From Modestobacter lapidis (GTDB lineage Bacteria > Actinomycetota > Actinomycetes > Mycobacteriales > Geodermatophilaceae): 39,283 nt of DNA. A model generated the notes under the pieces. It was not told the DNA's origin. It made no database searches and saw nothing but the letters and a program-made list of their open reading frames with translations. This document shows, piece by piece, positions 8,202-16,384 of the stretch (the first letter of the stretch is position 1; each line of letters begins with the position of its first letter). Made by a program: the position numbers and the translations under genes. The stretch is taken from the NCBI GenBank assembly GCA_019779905.1, contig JABAKE010000027.1, positions 1-39,283 on the forward strand, read 5' to 3'.

Positions 8202-8234
8202 GACCCCGGGGGCGCCGTGTGGCGCCCCCGGGTC
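8202..8234 (-). terminator. hairpin terminator after the aldehyde dehydrogenase gene
   Basis: Left arm GACCCCGGGGGCGCC (8202-8216), loop GTGT, right arm GGCGCCCCCGGGTC (8221-8234). The stem is 14 bp with a single extra C in one arm. It begins 8 bases after the aldehyde dehydrogenase stop and precedes the flavin reductase ribosome site, so the reductase-ribBA pair probably needs its own promoter or read-through. Confidence 0.7.
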
Positions 8235-8241
8235 GTGCACA

Positions 8242-9732
8242 TCAGCCCAGTTGGAACGGGTCGCGCGTGCCACCGGTGAGCTCGATGAAGACCGACTTGT
8301 TCTCGGTGTACTCGTTGAGCGCATCGATGCCGTTCTCCCGGCCCATGCCGGAGGCACCGAACCCGCCGAAGGGCATGTTGGGCGCCACCACGCGGTAGGC
8401 GTTGACCCAGACGGTGCCCGCGCGCAGCTTCGCCGCGACCCGGTGGGCGCGGTGCACGTCCTTGGTCCACACCGCGCCGGCCAGACCGTAGGGGGTGTCG
8501 TTGGCCAGCTTCAGGGCCTCGTCCTCGTCGGTGAAGGTGTAGGCGGCCAGCACCGGGCCGAACACCTCCTCACGGACGATCGTGCTGTCCGGTCCGACGC
8601 CGGTGACGACGGTGGGCTTGACGAAGAGCCCGCCCCGCTCGGCGTCGGGCTCGCCACCGCAGGCGAACGTGGCGCCCTCGGCGGCGGCGCCCTCGAGGTA
8701 GCCGAGCACCTTCTCGTACTGCGGGCGGTTGGCGACCGGGCCCATCTCGGTCTCGGCGTCGTTGGGGTCGCCGAGCTTGATCGCGTTGGCCCGGGCGACG
8801 ACCTTCTCCACCAGCGCGTCGTGCACGTCGGCGTGCACGATCAGCCGGGAGCCGGCCATGCAGGTCTGCCCGGTGGCGGCGAACACCCCGGCGACCAGGC
8901 CGTTGGCCGCTGCGTCCAGGTCGGCGTCGGCGAACACGATCTGCGGGCTCTTGCCACCCAGCTCGAGGGTGACCCGGTTGAGGTTGCGGACCGCGGCCTG
9001 GGCCACCTTGGCGCCGGTGGCCGAGGAGCCGGTGAAGGCGACCTTGTCCACCCCGGTGTGCGAGGCCAGCGCCTCCCCGGTGGACCGGTCCCAGCCGGTC
9101 ACCACGTTGAGCACTCCGGCGGGCAGCCCGGCCTCGAAGAGGATCTCCGCGAACGCCACGGTGGAGGCCGGCGCGTGCTCGGACGGCTTGACCACGCAGG
9201 TGTTCCCGGCGGCCAGCAGCGGGGCGAGCTTGAAGGTGAGCAGCAGCAGCGGGGAGTTCCACGGGGTGATGGCCCCGACGACGCCCACCGGCTCGCGGGT
9301 GGTGTACGCGAAGTACGACTGGTTGATCGGGGGCACGGTGCGGCCCTCGAGCTTGTCGGCCAGCCCGGAGAAGTACCAGTACCACTGCGGCAGGCCCTTG
9401 AGCTGGCCCAGCATCTCGCGCATCAGCTTGCCGGAGTCGTTGACCTCCAGCTGGGCCAGCCGCTCGGCGTTCGCCAGGATGGCGTCGCCGCACCGGCGCA
9501 GGATCGCGGCGCGCTGGAAGCCCGACATCTGGCCCCACTCGCCGTCGAAGGCGGCGCGGGCCGAGGCGACGGCCAGGTCGACGTCCTCGGGGGACCCGTC
9601 GGCCAGTCGGGCCCACGGCTTCCCGGTGTAGGGGTTCTGCGACTCGAAGGTCTTCCCGCTGAGCGCGTCGACGGTCTTGCCGCCGATGAAGAGCCCGAAC
9701 TCCTCGAGCCCGGTGGAGGTTGCGGACGTCAT
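8242..9732 (-). CDS. NAD(P)-dependent aldehyde dehydrogenase
   Basis: This 496-residue protein of the ALDH superfamily oxidises an aldehyde to the acid. Seen are the cofactor-domain ITPWNSPLLLL and VVKPSEHAPAS, the catalytic-base motif ELGGKSPQIVF, the nucleophile region GQTCMAGSRL (catalytic Cys), and the C-terminal NAYRVVAPNMPFGGFGASG. The latter resembles the betaine-aldehyde/gamma-aminobutyraldehyde and 4-hydroxymuconic-semialdehyde groups, but the substrate cannot be fixed. The ATG at 9732 follows GAGGAGAGG. It is a single-gene unit with its own AraC-type promoter and terminator. Confidence 0.93.
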   Translation of the reverse strand: MTSATSTGLEEFGLFIGGKTVDALSGKTFESQNPYTGKPWARLADGSPEDVDLAVASARAAFDGEWGQMSGFQRAAILRRCGDAILANAERLAQLEVNDSGKLMREMLGQLKGLPQWYWYFSGLADKLEGRTVPPINQSYFAYTTREPVGVVGAITPWNSPLLLLTFKLAPLLAAGNTCVVKPSEHAPASTVAFAEILFEAGLPAGVLNVVTGWDRSTGEALASHTGVDKVAFTGSSATGAKVAQAAVRNLNRVTLELGGKSPQIVFADADLDAAANGLVAGVFAATGQTCMAGSRLIVHADVHDALVEKVVARANAIKLGDPNDAETEMGPVANRPQYEKVLGYLEGAAAEGATFACGGEPDAERGGLFVKPTVVTGVGPDSTIVREEVFGPVLAAYTFTDEDEALKLANDTPYGLAGAVWTKDVHRAHRVAAKLRAGTVWVNAYRVVAPNMPFGGFGASGMGRENGIDALNEYTENKSVFIELTGGTRDPFQLG

Positions 9733-9779
9733 CGACCTCTCCTCTGTGTGGTGTGGTGCAGGTCATGCGGTCATCAGGA

Positions 9780-9842
9780 ACGCTAGGCAGCCCTGCAGGC
9801 CGGGTCCATCCGCTCGGTGCCGTCCTCTGGCCGCAGAGCGCG
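9780..9842 (-). promoter_or_regulatory. promoter of the aldehyde dehydrogenase with AraC-type direct-repeat operator
   Basis: The half-sites are TCCATCCGCTCGGTGCC (9805-9821) and TCTGGCCGCAGAGCGCG (9826-9842), 21 bases apart. On the minus strand, TGGACC, which overlaps the proximal half-site, serves as -35. TAGCGT (plus bases 9780-9785) serves as -10 after a 17-base spacer. The proximal half-site is 20 bases from the -10, identical to the promoters at 6273 and 12637. Overlap of operator and -35 is typical of class II activation by AraC proteins. Confidence 0.75.
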
Positions 9843-9856
9843 GCCAGGTGGGTCGG

Positions 9857-10411
9857 TCAGACCTGCGGCTCGAGCCCGCGCAGCGTCGACGATCCGCGGA
9901 CGGCGGCAGCGAGCTCGACCAGGGCCCGCCCGTGGGTGCCGGCCAGGTCCCGCACGGTCTCGGTCAGCGTCCCGGCGTCGACGTAGCCGGAGTGGTCGAG
10001 GTACAGGCCGGGGCCGAGCACCTGGGCGGCGAAGAACCCGGCGAGCACGGACCGCAACGAGTCCACGGCCAGGTAGTGGTGCGGGGTGGCGCCGGTCAGC
10101 ACCACGGCCGCGACGGTGCCGCGCAGCGGCGCCGTCGACTCGCCGTACCGCCCGCGCTCGGTGTTCTCGAGCAGTTCCTTGAGCAGGCTGGAGTACGTGG
10201 CGCGGTACACCGGGCTGCCGAAGACGACGGCGTCGGCGTCCGCCATCGACCGGAGCACGTCGGCCGGGGCCTCGTCGACCAGCGCGAGCTGGGTGCACGA
10301 AGCGCCGGCGGCGCGGGCGCCGTCCAGCACCGCGCCGACGGCCAGTGCGGTCCGCGCGCTGCCGTGCGGGCTGGCGACCAGGCCCAGGACGGTCACGGGG
10401 GTGTCGGTCAT
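9857..10411 (-). CDS. NAD(P)H-dependent FMN reductase (SsuE/MsuE-like)
   Basis: This is a 184-residue flavodoxin-fold reductase. Visible are the phosphate-binding start VLGLVASPHGSARTALAVG, the loop VVFGSPVYRATYSSLLKELL (conserved SPxYxxxxSxxLK of the NADPH-dependent FMN reductase family) and the following strand AAVVLTGATPHHYLAVD. It should supply FMNH2 to LLM monooxygenases, as SsuE and MsuE do in sulfonate/sulfone metabolism. The ATG at 10411 follows GAGGAG. It is third in the unit CoA-transferase, HMG-CoA-lyase-type, FMN reductase, so it is probably under the operator at 12637-12699. Confidence 0.88.
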   Translation of the reverse strand: MTDTPVTVLGLVASPHGSARTALAVGAVLDGARAAGASCTQLALVDEAPADVLRSMADADAVVFGSPVYRATYSSLLKELLENTERGRYGESTAPLRGTVAAVVLTGATPHHYLAVDSLRSVLAGFFAAQVLGPGLYLDHSGYVDAGTLTETVRDLAGTHGRALVELAAAVRGSSTLRGLEPQV

Positions 10412-10429
10412 GTCGGCTCCTCGGTCGGG

Positions 10430-11362
10430 TCAGTCAGGGACGAACGGCCCGCGCGGGGCGTTGCGCCCGCCGGCCCGGTACAGCGAGCTGGGCAGCGGGT
10501 GGCCGACGGCGCGCTCGGTGGCCGCGGCCGCGGTGAGGACGGCGTCGAGGTCGATGCCGGTCGCGACACCGGCATCGGTGAGCCAGTAGACGAGTTCCTC
10601 GGTGGCGATGTTGCCGCTGGCCCCGGGGGCGAACGGGCAGCCACCCAGCCCACCCACCGAGGCGTCCAGCGAGGTCACCCCGCTCAGCACGGCGGCCAGG
10701 GCGTTGGCCTGGCCGGTGCCCCGGGTGTCGTGGAAGTGGGCGCCGAGTGGGCGGCCCGGCGCGGCCTGCCGGACGGCGCCGAGCAGCTCGACGGTCCGCC
10801 GGGGGGTGACCGTGCCGATGGTGTCGCCGAGGCAGAGCTGGTCGGCGCCCTGCTCCACGCCGGTGCTGATGACGTCCAGCACGCGGGACGGATCGGTCCG
10901 TCCCTCGAAGGGGCAGTCCCAGGCGGTGGCCACGATCACCTCCAACGACCCGCCGGCACCGTGGGCCAGCGCGGCGATCTCCCCGACCGCGGCCACCGCC
11001 CCCGCCGTCGGGCGCCCGGCGTTGGCCAGACTGTGCGAGTCCGACGCCGACACCACGTACTCCAGATGCGCGATCCCCGCATCGACCGCCCGCTGCGCGC
11101 CCCGCAGATTCGCCACCAGCGCCGAGAACTGCACCCCGTCGAACCGGTGCAACTCGGCGGCCACTTCATCGGCGTCGGCCAGCGCCGGCACCGCCCTCGG
11201 CGACACGAACGACGTCACCTCGATCCGCCGCACGCCCGTGGCGACCAGCGCCTCCAGCATCGCCAGCTTCCCGGCCAGCGGCACCGGTGCCTCCAGCTGC
11301 AACCCGTCGCGCATCCCCACCTCGCGGACGTCGACGGTCGCCGGCAGGTCCAGCCCGGTCAT
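10430..11362 (-). CDS. hydroxymethylglutaryl-CoA lyase family protein
   Basis: This 310-residue TIM-barrel lyase of the HMGL-like family cleaves 3-hydroxy-acyl-CoA substrates such as HMG-CoA. Seen are REVGMRDGLQ (metal and substrate site), VTSFVSPRAVPALAD, HFHDTRGTGQANALAA (metal histidines) and the loop GGLGGCPFAPGASGNIATEE with the family's catalytic Cys. It starts with ATG one base beyond the CoA-transferase stop. Its pairing with a CaiB-type CoA-transferase suggests cleavage of a branched 3-hydroxyacyl-CoA made by that transferase, but true HMG-CoA specificity is not proven. Confidence 0.9.
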   Translation of the reverse strand: MTGLDLPATVDVREVGMRDGLQLEAPVPLAGKLAMLEALVATGVRRIEVTSFVSPRAVPALADADEVAAELHRFDGVQFSALVANLRGAQRAVDAGIAHLEYVVSASDSHSLANAGRPTAGAVAAVGEIAALAHGAGGSLEVIVATAWDCPFEGRTDPSRVLDVISTGVEQGADQLCLGDTIGTVTPRRTVELLGAVRQAAPGRPLGAHFHDTRGTGQANALAAVLSGVTSLDASVGGLGGCPFAPGASGNIATEELVYWLTDAGVATGIDLDAVLTAAAATERAVGHPLPSSLYRAGGRNAPRGPFVPD

Positions 11363-11363
11363 C

Positions 11364-12599
11364 TCAGATCACCCCTTCGGTGGCCAGGTCGGCCAGGTCG
11401 GCTGCGCCGAGGCCCAGCAGCTCGCTGTACACCTCGGCGTTGTGGCTACCGGCCCGTGGCGGGCCGGCCCAGCGCAGGGCCCCCGGCGTGGCCGACAGCT
11501 GAGGGGTGATGCCCGGGCCGAGCACGTCGGCGCCCACCCCCTCGTCGTGGTGGGCCAGCACCATGCCGCGGGCCCGGAACTGCGGATCGAGGACGACGTC
11601 GGCGACGGTGTTCACCGGGCCGGCGACGACGCCGACCTCGTCGCACCGCCGCTGCACTTCGGCGCTGTCGTACTCCTTGGCCCAGACGCCGATCAGCGCG
11701 TCGAGTTCGTCCTGGTGCCGGCCGCGGGTGTCGTGCGTGGCGAAGCGTGGGTCGTCGGCGAGCTCCGGGCGGCCCATCGCCCCGCACAGCCGGCGGAAGA
11801 GGGTGTCCTGGTTGGCCGCGATGATGACGAAGCCGTCCGTCGTCTCGTAGGAGTTGGACGGGGCGATGCCGTCGAGCCGGGTGCCGCTGGGCTGCCGGAC
11901 CACCCCGGCCCGGTCGTAGTCGGGGAGCATGGACTCGGTCACCGCCAGGCATGAGTCGGTCAGCGCCGTGTCCACGACCTGACCGGCGCCCGTGCGCTGC
12001 CGGGCGACGAGCGCGGCGAGTACTCCCTGGGCGGCGAACATGCCGGCCAGCGAGTCGCCGAGGGAGAGGGCCATCCGCACCGGGGGCTGACCCGGGAAAC
12101 CGGTCACGTAGCGCATCCCGGACACCGCCTCGGCGACGCTGGCGTAGCCGGGGCGGCCGGCGGCGGGGCCGGTCTGCCCGTAGCCGGAGACCCTGGCCAG
12201 GACCAGGCCGGGGTTGACGGCGCTGAGTCGGTCGAAGCCCAGGCCCCAGCGCTCCAGGGTGCCGGGCCGGAAGCTCTCCACCACCACGTCGGCCTGCGCG
12301 GCCAGCTGCAGGAAGAGTTCCTGGCCGCGCGGCTGCCGCAGGTCCAGGGTGATGCAGCGCTTGTTCCGGGCGTGCACGGTCCAGAAGAAGCCGCGGCCTT
12401 CCTCGGAGGCCTGCCCCCAGGTGCGCAGCGGGTCGGGCCGGTCGGGCGCCTCCACTTTGACCACGTCGGCGCCGTGGTCGCCGAGCAGCCGGCCGGCGAA
12501 CGGGCCGGCGATCAGGGTGCCCAGCTCCAGCACGCGGATGCCGGCGAGGGCCCCTGGGGTCGGGTCGGTCGCGGACGGGGCGGCCACTGGGGCGACCAC
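11364..12599 (-). CDS. CaiB/BaiF (class III) CoA-transferase
   Basis: This 411-residue family III CoA-transferase moves CoA between carboxylic acids. Seen are IRVLELGTLIAGPFAGRLL with the following DxGADVVKVE block, the HARNKRCITLDLR segment, ADVVVESFRPGTLERWGLG, and the SLGDSLAGMFAAQG region whose Asp is the usual catalytic residue. The GTG start at 12599 has GAGGAG six bases upstream. It is the first gene of a tight leftward three-gene unit. The acyl donor and acceptor are unknown; context suggests activation of an acid made by the aldehyde dehydrogenase. Confidence 0.92.
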   Translation of the reverse strand: MVAPVAAPSATDPTPGALAGIRVLELGTLIAGPFAGRLLGDHGADVVKVEAPDRPDPLRTWGQASEEGRGFFWTVHARNKRCITLDLRQPRGQELFLQLAAQADVVVESFRPGTLERWGLGFDRLSAVNPGLVLARVSGYGQTGPAAGRPGYASVAEAVSGMRYVTGFPGQPPVRMALSLGDSLAGMFAAQGVLAALVARQRTGAGQVVDTALTDSCLAVTESMLPDYDRAGVVRQPSGTRLDGIAPSNSYETTDGFVIIAANQDTLFRRLCGAMGRPELADDPRFATHDTRGRHQDELDALIGVWAKEYDSAEVQRRCDEVGVVAGPVNTVADVVLDPQFRARGMVLAHHDEGVGADVLGPGITPQLSATPGALRWAGPPRAGSHNAEVYSELLGLGAADLADLATEGVI

Positions 12600-12636
12600 G
12601 GCATCTCCTCACAGCGGTGGGACGGGGACGCCCCTG

Positions 12637-12699
12637 ACGCTAGGGAAGGCGGACCGGTCGGTCCATCCGACGTCGGCTGATCTCCATCCGCCCAGCGCA
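12637..12699 (-). promoter_or_regulatory. promoter of the CoA-transferase operon with AraC-type direct-repeat operator
   Basis: The half-sites are TCCATCCGACGTCGGCT (12662-12678) and TCCATCCGCCCAGCGCA (12683-12699), 21 bases apart; the first eight bases are identical. On the minus strand TGGACC (-35, overlapping the proximal half-site), a 17-base spacer and TAGCGT (-10, plus bases 12637-12642) follow. The -35, spacer length and -10 are the same as at the aldehyde dehydrogenase promoter. The 12688-12699 block CCGCCCAGCGCA is also identical to bases 6324-6335 before LLM monooxygenase 1. Confidence 0.78.
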
Positions 12700-12793
12700 C
12701 GATCCCACCGGACCCTGGACGTCCGACCGGGGCACGTCCTAGCTTTCCGCTGTCCGTCGGGCACCGGCGCCCGACCGCCGCCGAGGAGGAGTC

Positions 12794-13357
12794 GTGTCCA
12801 CTCCCGTGTCCACTCCCACCGTGCCGCCGCTGGTGGCCGAGCAGTCCCGCATCGCCGACGAGACGCTGACCGCGGTCGAGGACCTGCTGCGCACGATCGG
12901 CGACGCCGACCTGCACCGGGCCGACCCGGGTGGCGGCTGGACCGGGGCGACGATCGTCAGCCACATGACGCTGGCCGGGCTGCTCTGGGTGGCCGACGTG
13001 ACCCGCCTGCAGGCCGACCCGGATCTCGACTCGTTCTACCGCGAGGAGATCGGGCACGACGCCACCGGCGCGGTCCCCCCGACCGCGGCCGAGGCGGCGG
13101 ACAAGATCGCCGCTCTGCGCCGGACGATGCTCAGCACGCTGCCGCTGCACACCGAGGAGCTGCTCGCCCGGGAGGTCTCCATCACCACGCTGGGCCGCCG
13201 GACGGTCGCCGAGTGGCTGCCGGTCATCGTCGGCCACGTGGTCCACCACCGCGACCAGTTGCACGACGTGCTCCGCTCGCGGGGGTGCCTGCCGGCCCGC
13301 TTCGACACCGCCGCGGGCACAGCTTCGACCGCCCCCACGAACGGCCGGGGCGCCTGA
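12794..13357 (+). CDS. DinB / mycothiol-dependent maleylpyruvate isomerase-like protein
   Basis: This 187-residue four-helix protein of the DinB_2/MDMPI superfamily shows the metal-ligand histidine in SHMTLAG and the pair in GHVVHHRDQLHDVL. Such proteins are zinc-dependent and often act as thiol-cofactor transferases or isomerases; the exact reaction here is unknown. The GTG start at 12794 follows GAGGAGG. A TAGCTT -10 (12740-12745) with TGGACG 18 bases upstream (12716-12721) could drive it. It is coupled to the downstream alcohol dehydrogenase (TGATG overlap). It is divergent from the CoA-transferase operon, so it may respond to the same signal. Confidence 0.78.
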   Translation: MSTPVSTPTVPPLVAEQSRIADETLTAVEDLLRTIGDADLHRADPGGGWTGATIVSHMTLAGLLWVADVTRLQADPDLDSFYREEIGHDATGAVPPTAAEAADKIAALRRTMLSTLPLHTEELLAREVSITTLGRRTVAEWLPVIVGHVVHHRDQLHDVLRSRGCLPARFDTAAGTASTAPTNGRGA

Positions 13358-14376
13358 TGCGCGCCGCGGTGCTGACCGGCGTGGGCGCGGTGGAGGTCCA
13401 GGAGCGCCCGGACCCCAAGCCGGCGCCGTCGCACGTCGTCGTCCACGTCGACGTGGCCTCGCTCTGCGGGACCGACACCCACCAGTACGAGGGCCGGATC
13501 GACTCGCCCTTCCCGCGGGTCCCCGGGCACGACTTCGCCGGCACGGTCGTGGCCGTGGGGGAGGGGGTGGACGACGCGCTGGTCGGCCGGCAGTTCGCGG
13601 TCAAGCCGTCGCTGCCCTGCGGGGAGTGTGCGGCCTGCGCCGACGGGCCGTCGCTGGACTGCCCGCGCAAGAAGCTGATGGGCCTGTGGTCCGACGGGTG
13701 CTTCGCCGAGCTGGTCGCGGTGCCACGGGTCAACCTCGTCCCGGTCCCCGACGGCGTCCCGCTGTGGGGCGCGGCGCTGCTGGAGCCCTTCGCGGTCGGG
13801 CTGAACTGCGTGGACCGGCTGCAGATCGCCCTCGGCGACACGGTCCTCGTGCTCGGGCAGGGCCCGATCGGACTGGCGGTCGCCCGGCTGGCCGCGCTCT
13901 CGGGTGCCGGGCAGCTCGTCGTCACCGACGTCCGGGAGGAGGTGTTCGAGGTGTCGCGGGCCTTCGGAGCCACGACGTGCCTGGACAGCCGGGACGACGG
14001 GCTGGTCGACGCGGTGCTCGGGCTGACCGGCGGCCGGGGTGCCGACGTGGTCGTGGAGACCTCGGGCACGCCCGCCGCGTCCGCGTCGGTGATCGACCTG
14101 GTGCGCAAGGAGGGGAAGGCCTCATACATCGGCTACGCCAACGACCTGCCCGGCATCCCGGTCGTGCCGATGATGCTGAAGACGCTCACCGTGTTCGGCA
14201 TCGGTGGCAACGGGGGCCGGGGCCAGTACGAGCGGTCCCTCGAGCTGATCCGCACCGGCCGGGTGGACCTGGAGCCGATCGTCACCCACCGGTTCGCGCT
14301 CGAGGACGCGCGGGAGGCCTTCGAGGTTGCGTCCACCAAGCGGGACGGCGCGATCAAGGTGCTGCTCGAGCCGTGA
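13357..14376 (+). CDS. zinc-dependent medium-chain alcohol dehydrogenase
   Basis: This 339-residue MDR-family dehydrogenase is of the sorbitol/threonine dehydrogenase-like type. Seen are the catalytic-zinc ligand region ASLCGTDTHQYEG and PGHDFAGTVVAVGEG, the four-Cys structural zinc lobe (CGECAACADGPSLDC), and the Rossmann motif VLGQGPIGLAVARLAAL. It probably oxidises an alcohol in the island's pathway to feed the aldehyde dehydrogenase, but this is inference. The ATG at 13357 shares its A with the stop of the DinB-like gene. The end is 12 bases from the convergent SCO6745 gene. Confidence 0.92.
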   Translation: MRAAVLTGVGAVEVQERPDPKPAPSHVVVHVDVASLCGTDTHQYEGRIDSPFPRVPGHDFAGTVVAVGEGVDDALVGRQFAVKPSLPCGECAACADGPSLDCPRKKLMGLWSDGCFAELVAVPRVNLVPVPDGVPLWGAALLEPFAVGLNCVDRLQIALGDTVLVLGQGPIGLAVARLAALSGAGQLVVTDVREEVFEVSRAFGATTCLDSRDDGLVDAVLGLTGGRGADVVVETSGTPAASASVIDLVRKEGKASYIGYANDLPGIPVVPMMLKTLTVFGIGGNGGRGQYERSLELIRTGRVDLEPIVTHRFALEDAREAFEVASTKRDGAIKVLLEP

Positions 14377-14384
14377 CCTGCGCC

Positions 14385-14403
14385 CGGGTCAGCCGCTGAC
14401 CCG
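14385..14403. terminator. small inverted repeat between convergent genes
   Basis: CGGGTCAGC-C-GCTGACCCG is a perfect 9-bp inverted repeat with a one-base centre, so a folded hairpin would have a shorter stem. It overlaps the SCO6745 stop and lies 9 bases after the alcohol dehydrogenase stop. It could act as a weak two-way terminator. Confidence 0.35.
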
Positions 14404-15303
14404 CTTGTAGGGATCGGGCGGTGCGGCCCCGCCGGCGACGATCGCGGCCGACCAGCGGTCCAGCCGGTCGGCCAGCGCCGGCAGGGCCTCGCCGATCGGG
14501 GCGAGCACGCCGTCCAGGGCCGCGTCGGTCGCCGCCTCGATGTCGTCCCGCCGCTGCCGCCCCGCGGGGGTGAGGGCGCCGTCGGCGATCCAGCCCCGCT
14601 CGGCCAGCCCGGCGTCCGCGGCGGCCAGCGCCTCCGGCGTCCAGCCGCGGGTGGACGCGTAGGCGCCGCGCTCCCAGCCCAGCCAGTACTCCGTCACCAG
14701 GTTCATCTGCGCGCCGGTGAGACCTGCCGCGACGTTCGCCGCCTGGTGGACGTCGCCGCGGTACTCGCGGAGCAGGTTCGCGGCGTGCCACAGCCGGCCC
14801 CAGGGGTCGGCCGGCCAGGGCAGCGAGGTCAGCCCGGCGAACAACGGACGGCCGGCGACGTCGGCCGCGGCGGCGTCGGTGGCCCGCCGGAGCTGCGCGG
14901 CGGCGTCGGTCACCTCCCCGGCCGGCACGTCGGGCAGCAGTTCCCGCAGCGAGGCGACCGCCCCGGCCTCCCGCGCGGCCAGCACCTGGTCCCGGCTGCA
15001 CAGGCCGCGGGCCTGCTCGTACAGGCCGGTCACCAGGCCGGGCTCGAAGACGCCGAACGCGGCCACGACGACCGGGGGGCTCGGCTCGCCCATCGGGGCG
15101 CTCCGTGCCCACACGTACCCGGTCAGGAAGTCCAGGCCGAGCCCGGCCAGCGCGTCGTAGGCCGGCCGGCCCCAGAAGCCGACCGTGGCGATCGGCTCGG
15201 CGGCGTCCCGGAGCCGGCGGGCGGGGCGGGCGGGCACCTGCGGGGCCGGGCGACCCGGGGCCGGCTCCCCGAGGAAGGCGGCCTGCACGTCGGCGTAGTC
15301 CAC
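14389..15303 (-). CDS. SCO6745 family protein
   Basis: This 304-residue protein with the layout of the actinobacterial SCO6745 family is probably a helix-turn-helix-bearing protein. Seen are the N-terminal FWGRPAYDALAGLGLDF segment, the middle region HAANLLREYRGDVHQAANV, and EYWLGWERGAYASTRGWTPE followed by a MarR-like helical end (WIADGALTPAGRQRRDDIE). The function of the family is not known to me; a regulatory or ligand-sensing role is possible. The GTG start at 15303 has GGAG seven bases upstream. It lies 24 bases behind the first araC gene on the same strand and is probably co-transcribed with it. Confidence 0.78.
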   Translation of the reverse strand: MDYADVQAAFLGEPAPGRPAPQVPARPARRLRDAAEPIATVGFWGRPAYDALAGLGLDFLTGYVWARSAPMGEPSPPVVVAAFGVFEPGLVTGLYEQARGLCSRDQVLAAREAGAVASLRELLPDVPAGEVTDAAAQLRRATDAAAADVAGRPLFAGLTSLPWPADPWGRLWHAANLLREYRGDVHQAANVAAGLTGAQMNLVTEYWLGWERGAYASTRGWTPEALAAADAGLAERGWIADGALTPAGRQRRDDIEAATDAALDGVLAPIGEALPALADRLDRWSAAIVAGGAAPPDPYKRVSG

Positions 15304-15327
15304 GTCAGCTCCAGGTCGGTCGGGCGT

Positions 15328-16314
15328 TCAGAGGCGCAGCGTCGCGGAGGGCAGCTCGCCGAACCGGTCGCGGTACTGCTGGGCGAACCGGCTCTGGTGG
15401 AAGAACCCCCAGCGCATGGCCACCTCGGTGACCCGCACCTCGGCGGGGTCGCTGTGCAGCAGCTCGGTGCGGACGTGGTCCAACCGCACGCGGCGCAGGT
15501 AGCTCATCGGCGACTCACCGAACTGCTGCTGGAAGGCCGCGTGCAGGGTCCGGACGCTCATGCAGCCGACCCGGGCCAGCTGCTGCGGGGTGAGCGCCTC
15601 GTCGGCGTGCTCCTCCAGGTAGGCCACGACCGGCGCCAGCCGCCCACAGCGCACGCTCTCCGCAGGTGCGGCCAGCGCGTCGGAGAACTGGTGGCGACCG
15701 GAGTGCAGCACCTGCGTCATCACGAACGCCTCGAGCTGCTCACGGGCCAGCGGCATCTCGGCGAGCCCGCCGGGCCGGTCGAGCTCGCGGGCCAGGAACT
15801 CCACCGAGTTGAGCAGGCTCGTGCCCGCCGCGTGCGTCAGGTCCAGGCCGAAGTCGAAGTCGACGACCTCGGCCACCGAACGGCCGATGAGGTCGCCGAG
15901 GTGGCTCTCCAGGCTGCTCCGCGGGATCTTCAGGATCAGCTGCTCGGCGTCCGGGCTCCAGCGCACCGTGTTGCGCTGGGTGGGGTTGAGCACCGCCCCG
16001 CTGCAGCGCGCCTCGGTCCGGGTCCGCGCGCCGTCGGACCGGTCGGCGTCCGTGCGCCCCGCCGTGGTGAGGTTGACGTGGTAGCAGTCCTCGGTGGGCG
16101 GCATGGTCAGCTCGGCGGCGGCCTGGTAGGTCAGGTAGCCCAGGGTGAGGAAGTGGTCGGAGACCGCGTTCAGCGTCATGTCGACGAGGTCGTGCGCCGC
16201 GACCAGGTCGTGCGGCAGGTAGACCCGGGTGACCGCGTCGCGCGCCTCTTCCAGGCTGCGCGTCCCCACGACGGGGAAGCGGGACAAGGGCGCGGTCGGT
16301 GTGCAGGTCTGCAC
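15328..16314 (-). CDS. AraC-family transcriptional regulator 1
   Basis: This 328-residue protein has an N-terminal AraC-binding-like sensor domain (about 20-190) and a C-terminal double helix-turn-helix (about 225-328). The DNA-binding part shows LTPQQLARVGCMSVRTLHAA, SPMSYLRRVRLDHVRTEL and the second HTH VTEVAMRWGFFHQSRFAQQY. It is a paralog of the product at 20244-21293, with matching blocks such as REQLEAFVMTQVL (compare RDQLEAFVMTQVL). The GTG at 16314 has GGAGGTGA upstream. It divides divergently from the AceE-like gene. It is the best candidate activator of the 21-bp repeated operators and may autoregulate through the site at 16411-16448. Confidence 0.92.
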   Translation of the reverse strand: MQTCTPTAPLSRFPVVGTRSLEEARDAVTRVYLPHDLVAAHDLVDMTLNAVSDHFLTLGYLTYQAAAELTMPPTEDCYHVNLTTAGRTDADRSDGARTRTEARCSGAVLNPTQRNTVRWSPDAEQLILKIPRSSLESHLGDLIGRSVAEVVDFDFGLDLTHAAGTSLLNSVEFLARELDRPGGLAEMPLAREQLEAFVMTQVLHSGRHQFSDALAAPAESVRCGRLAPVVAYLEEHADEALTPQQLARVGCMSVRTLHAAFQQQFGESPMSYLRRVRLDHVRTELLHSDPAEVRVTEVAMRWGFFHQSRFAQQYRDRFGELPSATLRL

Positions 16315-16384
16315 GGGTCACCTCCGTGGCCGGAAACGGCCGGACGACGTCGTCCCCCCGTGTGGCACGGGCCACACACCGCGG

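Noticed and set aside
7681..9786. A 701-codon plus-strand frame opposite the reductase and aldehyde dehydrogenase
   Set aside because: Low-complexity shadow composition, no ribosome site, spans two genes and a terminator in antisense.
5019..12599. Uracil (Rut), dimethylsulfone/sulfonate (Sfn/Ssu) or alkane (LadA) pathway
   Set aside because: The LLM proteins resemble RutA/SfnG, but RutB-E, sulfonate transporters and SsuD-type partners are absent, and LadA belongs to another LLM group as far as I can judge.
12703..12745. A rightward AraC-type half-site before the DinB-like gene
   Set aside because: Only 8 of 17 positions match and the 21-bp partner is missing; the TAGCTT promoter may be real but the operator is not supported.
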